From positions 1 through 64,000 of the forward strand of contig JAGXGE010000022.1 of NCBI GenBank assembly GCA_024637015.1: a DNA stretch of 64,000 nt, in the 5' to 3' direction. The notes under the pieces were generated by a model that did not search any database, was not told where the DNA came from, and saw nothing but the letters and a program-made list of their open reading frames with translations. The stretch comes from Aequorivita sp. (GTDB lineage Bacteria > Bacteroidota > Bacteroidia > Flavobacteriales > Flavobacteriaceae). Shown piece by piece: positions 7,479-15,022 of the stretch. Numbering within the stretch: position 1 is the first letter of the stretch; each line of letters opens with the position of its first letter. A program made the position numbers and the translations under genes.

Positions 7479-8444
7479 TTAAATATTAATAATAACATTC
7501 CCTGTTTTCTCTCCAGTCAGCACATACGCATAAGCTTTGGATATATCTTCCAATACATATTCCCGGTCTATTACTGGTGTAAAAATTCCTTTCTTCAACA
7601 TATCAATAATATAGGGGATCGTTTTCTGCTTGCTGTAGGGTATCGGAAAGATCACTTTTTTACTCCCGAAAATTGATGTTGAAACTGCATAAAAAAGATT
7701 TTGGGAGTAAGGCCCTAACTCTGAAGAGATATAAACTCCGTTTTTTGTTAACAACGATTTACATTTCCCAAAGGTGCTTTTACCCACTGCGTCAAATATA
7801 AAGTCGTATTGATCTTTAACCGCTGTAAAGTCTTCCTTTGTGTAATCATAAATTTTGTCAGCGCCTAAGGATTGTATTAATTCAATGTTTTTTGTAGCAC
7901 AGGTTGCCGTTATTTCCACATCAAACTGCCTAACAAATTGTAAGAGCGCAGAACCAATTCCTCCAGTTGCCCCATTTATTAAAATTTTTTGCCCAGATTT
8001 AATAGGTACTTTATGTATAAAAGTATACGCATAGTTAGCCCCTTCTAAACTTGCTGCTGCCTGTTTGTAATCTATGGTTTGGGGTATTAAAAATAAATTT
8101 TCTGTTGTTAGTGTTGTATATTCAGCTTGCGATGCTGAACCTACGTCATTAAACCCAAAGACTTTATCGCCGATGCTAAATGACTCCACGTCGCTCCCTA
8201 TAGATACTATTTCCCCTGCAAAATCTGTCCCCAATATTATTTTTCTTGGTTTAAAGAAACCCAATACAAACCGCATAATAAAAGGTTTGGCTGTAAGGTT
8301 TGCACAATCTGTTCTGTTTACTGTCGTGGCATAAACCTTAATTAACGCTTCATTGGCTTTCGGAATAGGGGTTTCAATACGCTCAATGTTTAGCTGTTTC
8401 GGTGTACCATAGCTTCTTCGTACTGCGGCTTTCATTTTTTGCAT
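7479..8444 (-). CDS. NAD(P)-dependent MDR oxidoreductase (quinone-oxidoreductase type)
   Basis: 321 residues. It has the GroES-like N-terminal half with EALIKVYATTVNRTDC and GTDFAGEIVSIGSDV, then a Rossmann half with INGATGGIGSALLQ (NAD(P)-binding glycine motif). There is no structural-zinc cysteine cluster, so it belongs to the zinc-independent quinone oxidoreductase-like branch and probably reduces quinones or enones with NADPH. Translation may start at ATG 8435 (MKAAVRR), the usual family start, rather than 8444. It begins 2 bases after the stop of the gene at 8447-8950, so the two are coexpressed. Confidence 0.85.
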   Translation of the reverse strand: MQKMKAAVRRSYGTPKQLNIERIETPIPKANEALIKVYATTVNRTDCANLTAKPFIMRFVLGFFKPRKIILGTDFAGEIVSIGSDVESFSIGDKVFGFNDVGSASQAEYTTLTTENLFLIPQTIDYKQAAASLEGANYAYTFIHKVPIKSGQKILINGATGGIGSALLQFVRQFDVEITATCATKNIELIQSLGADKIYDYTKEDFTAVKDQYDFIFDAVGKSTFGKCKSLLTKNGVYISSELGPYSQNLFYAVSTSIFGSKKVIFPIPYSKQKTIPYIIDMLKKGIFTPVIDREYVLEDISKAYAYVLTGEKTGNVIINI

Positions 8445-8446
8445 TT

Positions 8447-8950
8447 TTATTCTTTCCAGTTTTGGTAAATCAAGTGAGCAGGTTTTTTATTTTTTGTTGT
8501 TAGTTCTTTTTCAATCCGCTCGGCTAACCATTGAACCCATTCACCAAAATTCTCATCATTATTTAATTCCCTAGTCTCAATGAAATAATTTTTCATTTTA
8601 TTCCAGAATAGAATTATAGGACCTCTCATAAAATCAGCAACTAAATCTAATTTTATCTCTCTTTTAAATACTAGAAGCCCCAAACTTTCAAGTTTTACGA
8701 ACATTACCAAAACATTCGATAATTTGTCACCCAATTCATCTTCAATTTCCTTTTTTGTCAAATCTTCAGAAAGATTGTAGATTATATTTAAAGCTTCAAT
8801 AAATTCTAATGTTTGTACTGAATTCAACATCTGCAAAGCAGATTCTCTTGACCTTTGCTTTTTAAGCTGAAGTAATTGGACCGCGGCAAAAATACCAGCG
8901 GCAATAATAGCAACAGTATTCAGTATGTTGAGAAAAGTGCTTAAATCCAA
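8447..8950 (-). CDS. DUF4760-like membrane-anchored protein
   Basis: 167 residues with one N-terminal transmembrane segment (about 5-27, FLNILNTVAIIAAGIFAAVQ), followed by a basic stretch (LKKQRSRESA) and a helical cytoplasmic domain. Layout and length match the DUF4760 group of small bacterial proteins of unknown function; this is my best guess, not a firm match. It is the first gene of a two-gene unit with the oxidoreductase. The repeat element at 9014-9219 lies just upstream. Confidence 0.6.
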   Translation of the reverse strand: MDLSTFLNILNTVAIIAAGIFAAVQLLQLKKQRSRESALQMLNSVQTLEFIEALNIIYNLSEDLTKKEIEDELGDKLSNVLVMFVKLESLGLLVFKREIKLDLVADFMRGPIILFWNKMKNYFIETRELNNDENFGEWVQWLAERIEKELTTKNKKPAHLIYQNWKE

Positions 8951-9013
8951 TGTCGTATTTTAATTTATCATTGTTATTTTTCAGTTTGACTTCAAATAAA
9001 GTCTGACGGTTAA

Positions 9014-9219
9014 GTATAATAATCGTGGCGCTTGGCGCAGTGCGCTGCTGGCAGCAGCTACAACTTTTTCCTTAGCCTCGGCAACAAATTATTCAGAGCT
9101 GCGTGAGAATCGGAAAGACAAGCTATTTCGATTTTATCAGAAACCAAGATAGCTAATTATTTGCAGCAAACACAATACTTTTCAGCTCAAAAGCCATGAT
9201 TATTATACGTTGTTAACTC
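9014..9219. repeat. Inverted-repeat intergenic element (cassette-type, second copy)
   Basis: The terminal arms GTATAATAATCGTGGC (9014-9029) and GCCATGATTATTATAC (9193-9208) pair at 15 of 16 positions around about 160 bp of interior. The right arm is followed by TGTTAACTC (9211-9219), whose exact inverted copy lies at 9552-9560 beyond the next gene. Its general plan matches the element at 334-456. Confidence 0.7.
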
Positions 9220-9224
9220 TAGTT

Positions 9225-9545
9225 CTAGTTCAGAATTAAGATTAGACTAATTCCGATCCACAGTATTGATTCGGATAGGAGTATTGTTCCTAAATATAAT
9301 TCTATTTTTTTACTGTTAATCCAATTCGTCAAAATCAGCGCAATACTTATAAATCCAACAATATTTGCAAATATTGCAAAAACACCCTCAGAGGTTATGT
9401 TAAAAGAATTTTCAGAATCAGAACCGATAATGTCAGTTCCTTTAAAGATCAAATCTAAAATCAAACTAATTCCAATAAACAACATACCCAAAGAAACAAC
9501 ATGAAATAGAGCAGATACTATTTTGATTATTTCGGATTTATTCAT
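9225..9545 (-). CDS. Small membrane protein of unknown function
   Basis: 106 residues with three predicted transmembrane segments, at about 10-30 (SALFHVVSLGMLFIGISLIL), 50-72 (GVFAIFANIVGFISIALIL) and 82-103 (LGTILLSESILWIGISLILIL). No recognised family. It stands alone between repeat elements whose inner ends carry the same 9-bp word in inverted orientation, so it looks like a cassette gene. ATG start at 9545. Confidence 0.65.
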   Translation of the reverse strand: MNKSEIIKIVSALFHVVSLGMLFIGISLILDLIFKGTDIIGSDSENSFNITSEGVFAIFANIVGFISIALILTNWINSKKIELYLGTILLSESILWIGISLILILN

Positions 9546-9551
9546 CTATGG

Positions 9552-9651
9552 GAGTTAACATGCGGATAAACACCATTATAATATTTATCCTCATTATATA
9601 AGGGTTCGTTTTTCAATATATTTCCAAATGTAACAAGAATTAACAAACCCC
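9552..9651. repeat. Upstream flank of the small membrane gene: junction word plus shared upstream repeat
   Basis: GAGTTAACA (9552-9560) is the inverted copy of TGTTAACTC (9211-9219). Next to it is the hairpin ggataaa (9564-9570) / tttatcc (9584-9590), and then sequence resembling 6464-6509 upstream of the M1 peptidase gene. 9652-9727 shows nothing beyond a small cgttttt/aaaaacg hairpin. Confidence 0.55.
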
Positions 9652-9727
9652 GTTTTTCGTCAAAAACGGAAGAAATAAAACCCCCAAGCTGTAACCTTAT
9701 TTTTAGAATAATTCATCTCAAACGATA

Positions 9728-9782
9728 CCTAAGAGATACTTAAGATTAACTTAAGGTCGACTTAAGGTCGACTTAAGGGTAA
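9728..9782. repeat. Five-unit 11-bp tandem array of CTTAAG-type sites
   Basis: CCTAAG at 9728 and CTTAAG at 9739, 9750, 9761 and 9772 stand exactly 11 bp apart. The third and fourth units are identical (CTTAAGGTCGA); the first, second and fifth differ after the hexamer. It lies about 170 bp upstream of purK, with no other gene between. Confidence 0.8.
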
Positions 9783-9921
9783 AATCAGCTAAAAATTACA
9801 AGCTAAAAACGCGTTCCCATTCTCACATCACAAACCCTCCAACCCAAAGCTTTCGAAAAAAACGTCTCACGATTCAGAATTCACTACACACAATTCACTA
9901 CCCACCTACTCCTCATTTTAC

Positions 9922-9929
9922 TATCTTTG
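9922..9929 (+). promoter_or_regulatory. -7 promoter box for purK
   Basis: TATCTTTG matches the Bacteroidota -7 consensus TAnnTTTG exactly, 23 bases before the purK ATG. I see no clear -33 TTTG at the usual spacing. Confidence 0.6.
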
Positions 9930-9952
9930 CACATTCAAACAATCAAAATCAA

Positions 9953-11107
9953 ATGAACTACTTCTCCACCAGCTTTACCCTCGGCATTCTAGGCGGCGGG
10001 CAGTTGGGCAAAATGATGCTCTACGAAACCCGCAAGTGGGATATCCGCACCAGTGTTTTAGATCCTAGTGCCGAAGCCCCCTGCCGCATCGCTGCAGACA
10101 ATTTTCAGCAAGGCGACCTGATGGATTTTGAAACCGTCTATAACTTCGGAAAAAAGGTGGACGTGCTTACGTTTGAGATTGAAGGCGTAAATATTGAAGC
10201 CTTGGAAAAACTGGAAAGCGAAGGAATAAAAGTTTATCCCAGCGCCGCCACCCTGCGCAACATACAGGACAAAGGGGTGCAGAAACAGTTTTACAAAGAC
10301 CACCAAATACCTACTTCGCCCTTTAAGGTTTACAAAGACAAAAACGAACTGAATGAAGCCATAGTTCGCAAAGAGCTCCATTTTCCCTTTGTATGGAAAA
10401 GCTGCACTGGCGGGTATGACGGCAAAGGCGTAAGCATCATCCGCGAAGCCGAAGACGTAATCCCATTATCGGAAGGCGCTTGCATCGCAGAGAAATTGAT
10501 TCCCTTTAAAAACGAGCTGGCAGTAATCGTAGCCCGCAACCCTTCCGGAGAAGTAACTACCTATCCAGTGGTTGAAATGGAATTCCACCCAGAAGCCAAC
10601 CAAGTGGAATACGTAATCTGCCCCGCCCGTATAGACGAAGCAGTGGCACAAAAAGCAAGAGCCGTTGCCACCAAAGCCTCTGAAGCCTTTAAACACGTAG
10701 GCCTTTTGGCAGTAGAAATGTTCCAGACAGAAGATGATGAAATATTGGTAAACGAAGTAGCCCCCCGCCCCCACAACAGTGGTCATTACAGCATAGAAGC
10801 TAGTTACACCAATCAGTTTGAACAGCAAATAAGAGCTATATTAGACTTACCTTTGGGAAACACCGATAGTAAAGTTGGTGGCATTATGGTTAACTTAGTA
10901 GGTGCCGAAGGCCACACAGGCCCTGTAGTCTATAAAAACATAGAAAGTCTTTTGGCGATGGAAGGCGTAACGCCCCACATCTATGGCAAAAAAGAAACCC
11001 GCCCGTTCAGAAAAATGGGCCATGTAACCATAGTAAACAAAGACCTCAGCAAAGCACGAAAAATTGCCGAGGAGGTTAAGAAAACGATTGAGGTTATAAG
11101 TAAATAA
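9953..11107 (+). CDS. purK: 5-(carboxyamino)imidazole ribonucleotide synthase PurK
   Basis: 384 residues, the usual length. PurK uses ATP and bicarbonate to carboxylate AIR to N5-CAIR in purine synthesis in the cytoplasm. The N-terminal preATP-grasp domain has GILGGGQLGKMM; the ATP-grasp domain has FVWKSCTGGYDGKG, the conserved ARIDEAVAQKA region and EIVNEVAPRPHNSGHY-like residues (ILVNEVAPRPHNSGHY). Its product is the substrate of PurE at 11717-12205. In many Flavobacteria the two genes are adjacent; here a GIY-YIG gene and repeats lie between them. Confidence 0.96.
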   Translation: MNYFSTSFTLGILGGGQLGKMMLYETRKWDIRTSVLDPSAEAPCRIAADNFQQGDLMDFETVYNFGKKVDVLTFEIEGVNIEALEKLESEGIKVYPSAATLRNIQDKGVQKQFYKDHQIPTSPFKVYKDKNELNEAIVRKELHFPFVWKSCTGGYDGKGVSIIREAEDVIPLSEGACIAEKLIPFKNELAVIVARNPSGEVTTYPVVEMEFHPEANQVEYVICPARIDEAVAQKARAVATKASEAFKHVGLLAVEMFQTEDDEILVNEVAPRPHNSGHYSIEASYTNQFEQQIRAILDLPLGNTDSKVGGIMVNLVGAEGHTGPVVYKNIESLLAMEGVTPHIYGKKETRPFRKMGHVTIVNKDLSKARKIAEEVKKTIEVISK

Positions 11108-11108
11108 A

Positions 11109-11215
11109 TGTCCTCTCGAATAGACTGTACTGAGCGCAGTCGAAGTGCAGTCGAGAGGTCCTTATTAAGCAAGATCACAATAAAGAAGCAGGTCTCGACT
11201 GCGGTCGACCAGACA
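11109..11215 (+). repeat. Double-hairpin repeat flanking the GIY-YIG gene, copy 1
   Basis: It begins TGTCCTCTCGA two bases after the purK stop and ends GGTCGACCAGACA. There are two hairpins, the first ending CAGTCGAGAGG and the second GGTCTCGACTGCGGTCGACC, with an AT-rich spacer between. It is 25 bp longer than copy 2 because of an insertion in the first hairpin (11120-11145). Confidence 0.8.
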
Positions 11216-11245
11216 TATAAATAAAATAATCTATTCTGCTCTTAA

Positions 11246-11602
11246 ATGAAATCATATTACATTTACATATTGGAATGTTCAGATGGTTTACTTTATACAG
11301 GATTCACAAACAATATTTCGAGAAGATTTGATGAACACCAAAACGGATTAAACAAATCTTGTTTCACATACAAACGAAGACCTTTAGAATTAATATTCCA
11401 CCAAGAATTCAATGATGTGAAACAAGCCATATATTTTGAAAAGAAAATTAAAAACTGGAGTGCGCAGAAAAAAAGAGCCTTAGCAAACGAAGATTTCGAA
11501 ATGCTTCAAATATTGGCTGAATGTAGAAATATGACACATTCAAAATACCGGCCAACTGCTGAAGAGGTTTTGACTGCGCTCGACCAGACACGCAAATGTT
11601 AA
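11246..11602 (+). CDS. GIY-YIG nuclease family protein
   Basis: 118 residues. A single GIY-YIG domain spans about residues 4-85: YYIYILECSDGLLYTGFT carries the two motif tyrosines, RRFDEH (26-31) the catalytic arginine, and Glu65 (YFEKKIKNWS) the metal ligand. These residues suggest a metal-dependent DNA nuclease of the stand-alone YhbQ/UvrC-domain type. The last codons (ALDQTRKC) are read through a half copy of the flanking repeat (11569-11590), so the gene end is made of repeat sequence. It sits between repeat copies 1 and 2 and interrupts purK-purE. It may act on the repeat or spread with it. Confidence 0.88.
   Translation: MKSYYIYILECSDGLLYTGFTNNISRRFDEHQNGLNKSCFTYKRRPLELIFHQEFNDVKQAIYFEKKIKNWSAQKKRALANEDFEMLQILAECRNMTHSKYRPTAEEVLTALDQTRKC
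11569..11590 (+). repeat. Half copy of the double-hairpin repeat inside the GIY-YIG gene
   Basis: TGACTGCGCTCGACCAGACA matches the right half of repeat copies 1 and 2. It supplies the final codons of the nuclease gene. Confidence 0.75.
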
Positions 11603-11620
11603 CTATCTTTGAAACCAAAA

Positions 11621-11702
11621 TGTCCCCTCGAGCGCAGTCGAGAGGTCCTTGTGAAGCAGAATTACTATAAAGAAATAGGTCTCGACTGCGCTCGACCAGA
11701 CA
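11621..11702 (+). repeat. Double-hairpin repeat flanking the GIY-YIG gene, copy 2
   Basis: It begins TGTCCCCTCGAGCGCAGTCG and ends CTCGACCAGACA, in the same orientation as copy 1 and with a related spacer (cctt.t.aagca.aat..c.ataaagaa). It ends 14 bases before the purE start codon, so it forms part of the purE leader. Confidence 0.8.
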
Positions 11703-11716
11703 AAGAACCAATATAA

Positions 11717-12205
11717 ATGAGCAAAGTAGCAATCATAATGGGAAGTACCAGCGATCTGCCAGTAATGCAGGAAGCCGTAGATATATTAAAAGGATTTGAT
11801 ATTGAGGTAGAAGTAGATATCGTCTCCGCCCACCGCACGCCAGACAAACTTTTTGATTACGGAAAGAATGCACACAAACGCGGCATTTCTGTGATAATAG
11901 CCGGAGCGGGTGGTGCAGCACACCTTCCAGGGATGATCGCCTCACTGTCGCCATTGCCAGTAATTGGCGTTCCCGTAAAATCCAGCAACTCCATTGATGG
12001 TTGGGATAGCATCCTTTCCATCCTTCAAATGCCGGGCGGTGTTCCTGTTGCCACAGTTGCATTGAATGGCGCAAAGAATGCTGGTATTTTAGCTGCGCAG
12101 ATTATCGGCGCATCAGACAAATGTGTTCTGGACAAAATAGTTGCATACAAAGAAGGCCTTAAAATGAAGGTTGAGGAAGGTGCGAAAAAAATGAAAAACC
12201 GATAA
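11717..12205 (+). CDS. purE: N5-CAIR mutase PurE
   Basis: 162 residues, the normal size. PurE converts N5-CAIR to CAIR, the step after PurK. The class I PurE signatures are present: IIMGSTSDLPVMQEA at the N-terminus, SAHRTPDKLFDYG, IIAGAGGAAHLPGMIAS and GVPVKSSNSIDGWDSILSI. Cytoplasmic octamer in known members. A repeat copy lies directly before the start, so expression may depend on read-through from purK or on a promoter inside the repeat. Confidence 0.96.
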   Translation: MSKVAIIMGSTSDLPVMQEAVDILKGFDIEVEVDIVSAHRTPDKLFDYGKNAHKRGISVIIAGAGGAAHLPGMIASLSPLPVIGVPVKSSNSIDGWDSILSILQMPGGVPVATVALNGAKNAGILAAQIIGASDKCVLDKIVAYKEGLKMKVEEGAKKMKNR

Positions 12206-12295
12206 GCCTAAAAATAATAAAGGCTAAAGTCCATCAGCTAAGAATACTTTTAACTTTATAATTTATCATTTAAAATTTTGCAGTTTAAATTGTCT

Positions 12296-14317
12296 ATGAA
12301 AAACAACCCCCTATTACAACCCTACAACACCGCTCCCTTTTCCAAAATAGAAAATGCACATTTCCTCCCAGCAATCAGTAAATTGATTGAAGAAACAAAG
12401 GTTGAAATAGATACAATCACTTCAAATAATGAAGCGCCTACTTTCAAAAATACCATAGAAGCCCTTGAAAACACAGGCGAACAATTGGACAGAGCAACAA
12501 GTATTTTCTTCAACCTCAACAGTGCCGAGACCAATGACGAAATACAGAAAATAGCACAAGAAGTTTCGCCTATGCTAACAGAATTCAGCAACGATATGTT
12601 ATTGAACGAGGCTTTGTTTAAAAGAATAAAAACGGTTTACAACCAAAAAAACTCTTTAAGTCTTTCTGAAGAACAGCGAATGCTGCTAGATAAAAAATAC
12701 AAGGCTTTTTCAAGAAACGGCGCCAACCTTTCTGAAGAAAAGAAAACGGAATTGCGAAAAATAGATACTGATCTTTCCAAACTGAGCCTAACCTTTGGCG
12801 AAAACGTTTTAGCAGAAACCAACAAGTTCGAACTTCACATTACCGACGAAAAGGATCTTTCCGGTTTACCTGAAGGCGTAATTGAAGCTGCTGCCCAAAC
12901 CGCTGAGGAAAAAGGAAAAGAGGGCTGGGTTTTCACATTGGATTACCCAAGCTACGTACCGTTTTTAACCTATGCCAACAACCGCGAACTGCGAAAAAAA
13001 ATGGCAATTGCATTTGGTGCAAAAGGATTTCATAATGACGCATTAGATAATCAACAAAACGTTTTGCAGATTGCGACGCTTCGTCACCAACGTGCTAAGT
13101 TGTTAGGTTATAAAAGCCACGCACACTTCGTATTGGAAGAGCGTATGGCGGAAACACCTGAAAAGGTAAAATCATTTTTAAATGAATTGCTTGAAAAAGC
13201 AAAACCTGCAGCCCAAAAAGAATTCGATGAGTTAACCGCTTTTGCAAAAGAATTAGATGGGATTGGCCATTTGGAAAAATGGGACGGCGCTTATTATTCT
13301 GAAAAACAAAAACAAAAACTCTTTAATCTAGATGATGAAAAGCTAAAGCCATATTTTGAGTTAAAGAATGTAATTAATGGGGTTTTTACCGTTGCCCAAA
13401 AACTATACGGACTTCATTTTGAAGAAGTACAAAACATAGACAAATACCACGCCGATGTAAAAACATACGAAGTAAAAGACGACGAAGGAGAGTTGGTCGC
13501 AATCTTTTATGCAGACTTCCACCCACGTGCAGGAAAACGCAATGGTGCCTGGATGACCTCCTATAAGACACAACAAATAAAGGACGGGAAAAATGACCGT
13601 CCGCATATTTCCATCGTTTGTAATTTTACCAAGCCAACGGCTAGCAAACCTTCATTGTTAACTTTTAATGAAGTAACAACACTATTCCACGAATTCGGTC
13701 ACGCACTGCACGGAATGTTGGCAAACACCCACTACCCTAGCCTTTCCGGCACCAGTGTGTATTGGGATTTTGTGGAACTGCCCAGCCAGATTTTAGAGAA
13801 CTGGTGTTATGAAAAAGAAACCCTGGAGCTCTTCGCAACACATTACAAAACGGGTGAAGTAATCCCAATGGAATATGTTGAAAAAATAAAGGATTCCGCC
13901 ACCTTTTTGGAAGGCATGGCAACCTTGCGCCAGTTGAGTTTTGGAATGTTGGATATGGCTTGGCACGGCAGCGATCCTTCGGGAATAAAAGGCGTAAAAG
14001 CTTTTGAAGTTGCTGCATTTGATGACACCCAACTTTATCCCGATGTAAAAGAAAACTGTATGAGCACTTCATTTTCGCATATATTTCAAGGTGGATATTC
14101 AGCGGGATATTACAGTTACAAATGGGCTGAGGTTTTGGATGCGGATGCTTTTGCCCTCTTTAAACAGGAAGGGATTTTCAATAAAAAAGTGGCCGACAGA
14201 TTCAAAGGTTTTGTGCTTTCGCAGGGCGGAACTATGGATCCTATGGAACTTTACATAAAATTCCGCGGGCAGAAACCAGACCCCGAGGCTTTGTTGAAAC
14301 GCGCAGGATTGTTATAA
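12296..14317 (+). CDS. M3-family oligopeptidase (dipeptidyl carboxypeptidase/oligopeptidase A type)
   Basis: 673 residues from the ATG at 12296; a TTG at 12278 would add six residues but is less likely. The M3 zinc site is clear, FHEFGHALHG (HExxH) at about residue 455, with the third ligand in the conserved SQILENWCYE segment and the FSHIFQGGYSAGYYSYKW substrate-binding region near the end. There is no signal peptide, so it probably degrades peptides in the cytoplasm. Length matches the Dcp/PrlC group. Confidence 0.92.
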   Translation: MKNNPLLQPYNTAPFSKIENAHFLPAISKLIEETKVEIDTITSNNEAPTFKNTIEALENTGEQLDRATSIFFNLNSAETNDEIQKIAQEVSPMLTEFSNDMLLNEALFKRIKTVYNQKNSLSLSEEQRMLLDKKYKAFSRNGANLSEEKKTELRKIDTDLSKLSLTFGENVLAETNKFELHITDEKDLSGLPEGVIEAAAQTAEEKGKEGWVFTLDYPSYVPFLTYANNRELRKKMAIAFGAKGFHNDALDNQQNVLQIATLRHQRAKLLGYKSHAHFVLEERMAETPEKVKSFLNELLEKAKPAAQKEFDELTAFAKELDGIGHLEKWDGAYYSEKQKQKLFNLDDEKLKPYFELKNVINGVFTVAQKLYGLHFEEVQNIDKYHADVKTYEVKDDEGELVAIFYADFHPRAGKRNGAWMTSYKTQQIKDGKNDRPHISIVCNFTKPTASKPSLLTFNEVTTLFHEFGHALHGMLANTHYPSLSGTSVYWDFVELPSQILENWCYEKETLELFATHYKTGEVIPMEYVEKIKDSATFLEGMATLRQLSFGMLDMAWHGSDPSGIKGVKAFEVAAFDDTQLYPDVKENCMSTSFSHIFQGGYSAGYYSYKWAEVLDADAFALFKQEGIFNKKVADRFKGFVLSQGGTMDPMELYIKFRGQKPDPEALLKRAGLL

Positions 14318-14331
14318 AATAAGCCTAAATA

Positions 14332-14922
14332 TTGAAAATCAAACGGTGGACATATTTGATTATTGGAATACTCATTTTGGGTTTTGTTGGACTTTGGACA
14401 TTTAAGAAGTTCAACTATAGTACTCATTTCTCTGTCGGTCAAAAAGTTGATAGTCTAAATGGCGTTTTCGTTTATTATAATGGTGGTATTGATAATGTAA
14501 AAGATCGGAACACTACATCAGAGGGTTATAATTTAGGGCTAAAATATCAGTGCGTTGAATTTGTCAAACGTTATTATTATGAAAATTTAAATCATAAAAT
14601 GCCTAACAGTTATGGAAACGCAAAAGATTTTTTTGATAATAGTTTAACTGACGGACAGAAAAACACTCAACGAGATTTGACTCAGTATTCAAATCCTAGC
14701 AAGGCTAGGCCAAAAGTTGATGACCTATTAATTTTCTCAGGAACTACATTTAACAAATACGGACACGTTGCTATAATTTCGGAAGTTACAGAAAACAAAA
14801 TCGAAATAATCCAACAAAATCCCGGTCCTTTTGGTCCATCGAGAGAATCATTCCGACTTGAAAAAAAAGGTAAATGGGAAATAAGTAATGATAGAATTTT
14901 AGGTTGGTTAAGGAAAAAGTAA
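14332..14922 (+). CDS. Membrane-anchored CHAP-domain protein
   Basis: 196 residues from a TTG start at 14332. One N-terminal transmembrane segment (about 7-24, YLIIGILILGFVGLWTF) is followed by a CHAP (NlpC/P60-like) domain. The catalytic Cys lies in YQCVEFVKRYYY and the His in YGHVAIISEV. CHAP enzymes cut peptidoglycan amide bonds or glutathionylspermidine; the LGLKYQCVEF context resembles the latter as well. It probably faces the periplasm. The gene follows the M3 peptidase by 14 bases and may be cotranscribed. Confidence 0.82.
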   Translation: MKIKRWTYLIIGILILGFVGLWTFKKFNYSTHFSVGQKVDSLNGVFVYYNGGIDNVKDRNTTSEGYNLGLKYQCVEFVKRYYYENLNHKMPNSYGNAKDFFDNSLTDGQKNTQRDLTQYSNPSKARPKVDDLLIFSGTTFNKYGHVAIISEVTENKIEIIQQNPGPFGPSRESFRLEKKGKWEISNDRILGWLRKK

Positions 14923-14928
14923 AAAAAA

Positions 14929-14963
14929 ACCTGAATTAAAAACTAAATATTCTTAATTCAGGT
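14929..14963 (-). terminator. Hairpin terminator of the M28 peptidase gene
   Basis: The perfect 11-bp stem acctgaattaa (14929-14939) / ttaattcaggt (14953-14963) has an A-run on its plus-strand left side, that is, a T-run on the minus strand. It therefore terminates transcription coming from the M28 gene; it may also slow the CHAP transcript. Confidence 0.75.
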
Positions 14964-15022
14964 CTCGTCTGTGGTCTATTAATCAACAACCCATTGCTTA
15001 TAGCCTAATGCTTAAAGCAATA

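Noticed and set aside
9014-9219. Classical insertion sequence
   Set aside because: The 16-bp inverted ends resemble an IS, but the 160-bp interior encodes no transposase and no target duplication is visible.
11448-11732. 94-residue minus-strand frame over the GIY-YIG gene and repeat
   Set aside because: It is the translation of the repeat family (ERSRD-type strings); it overlaps a better supported gene on the other strand.
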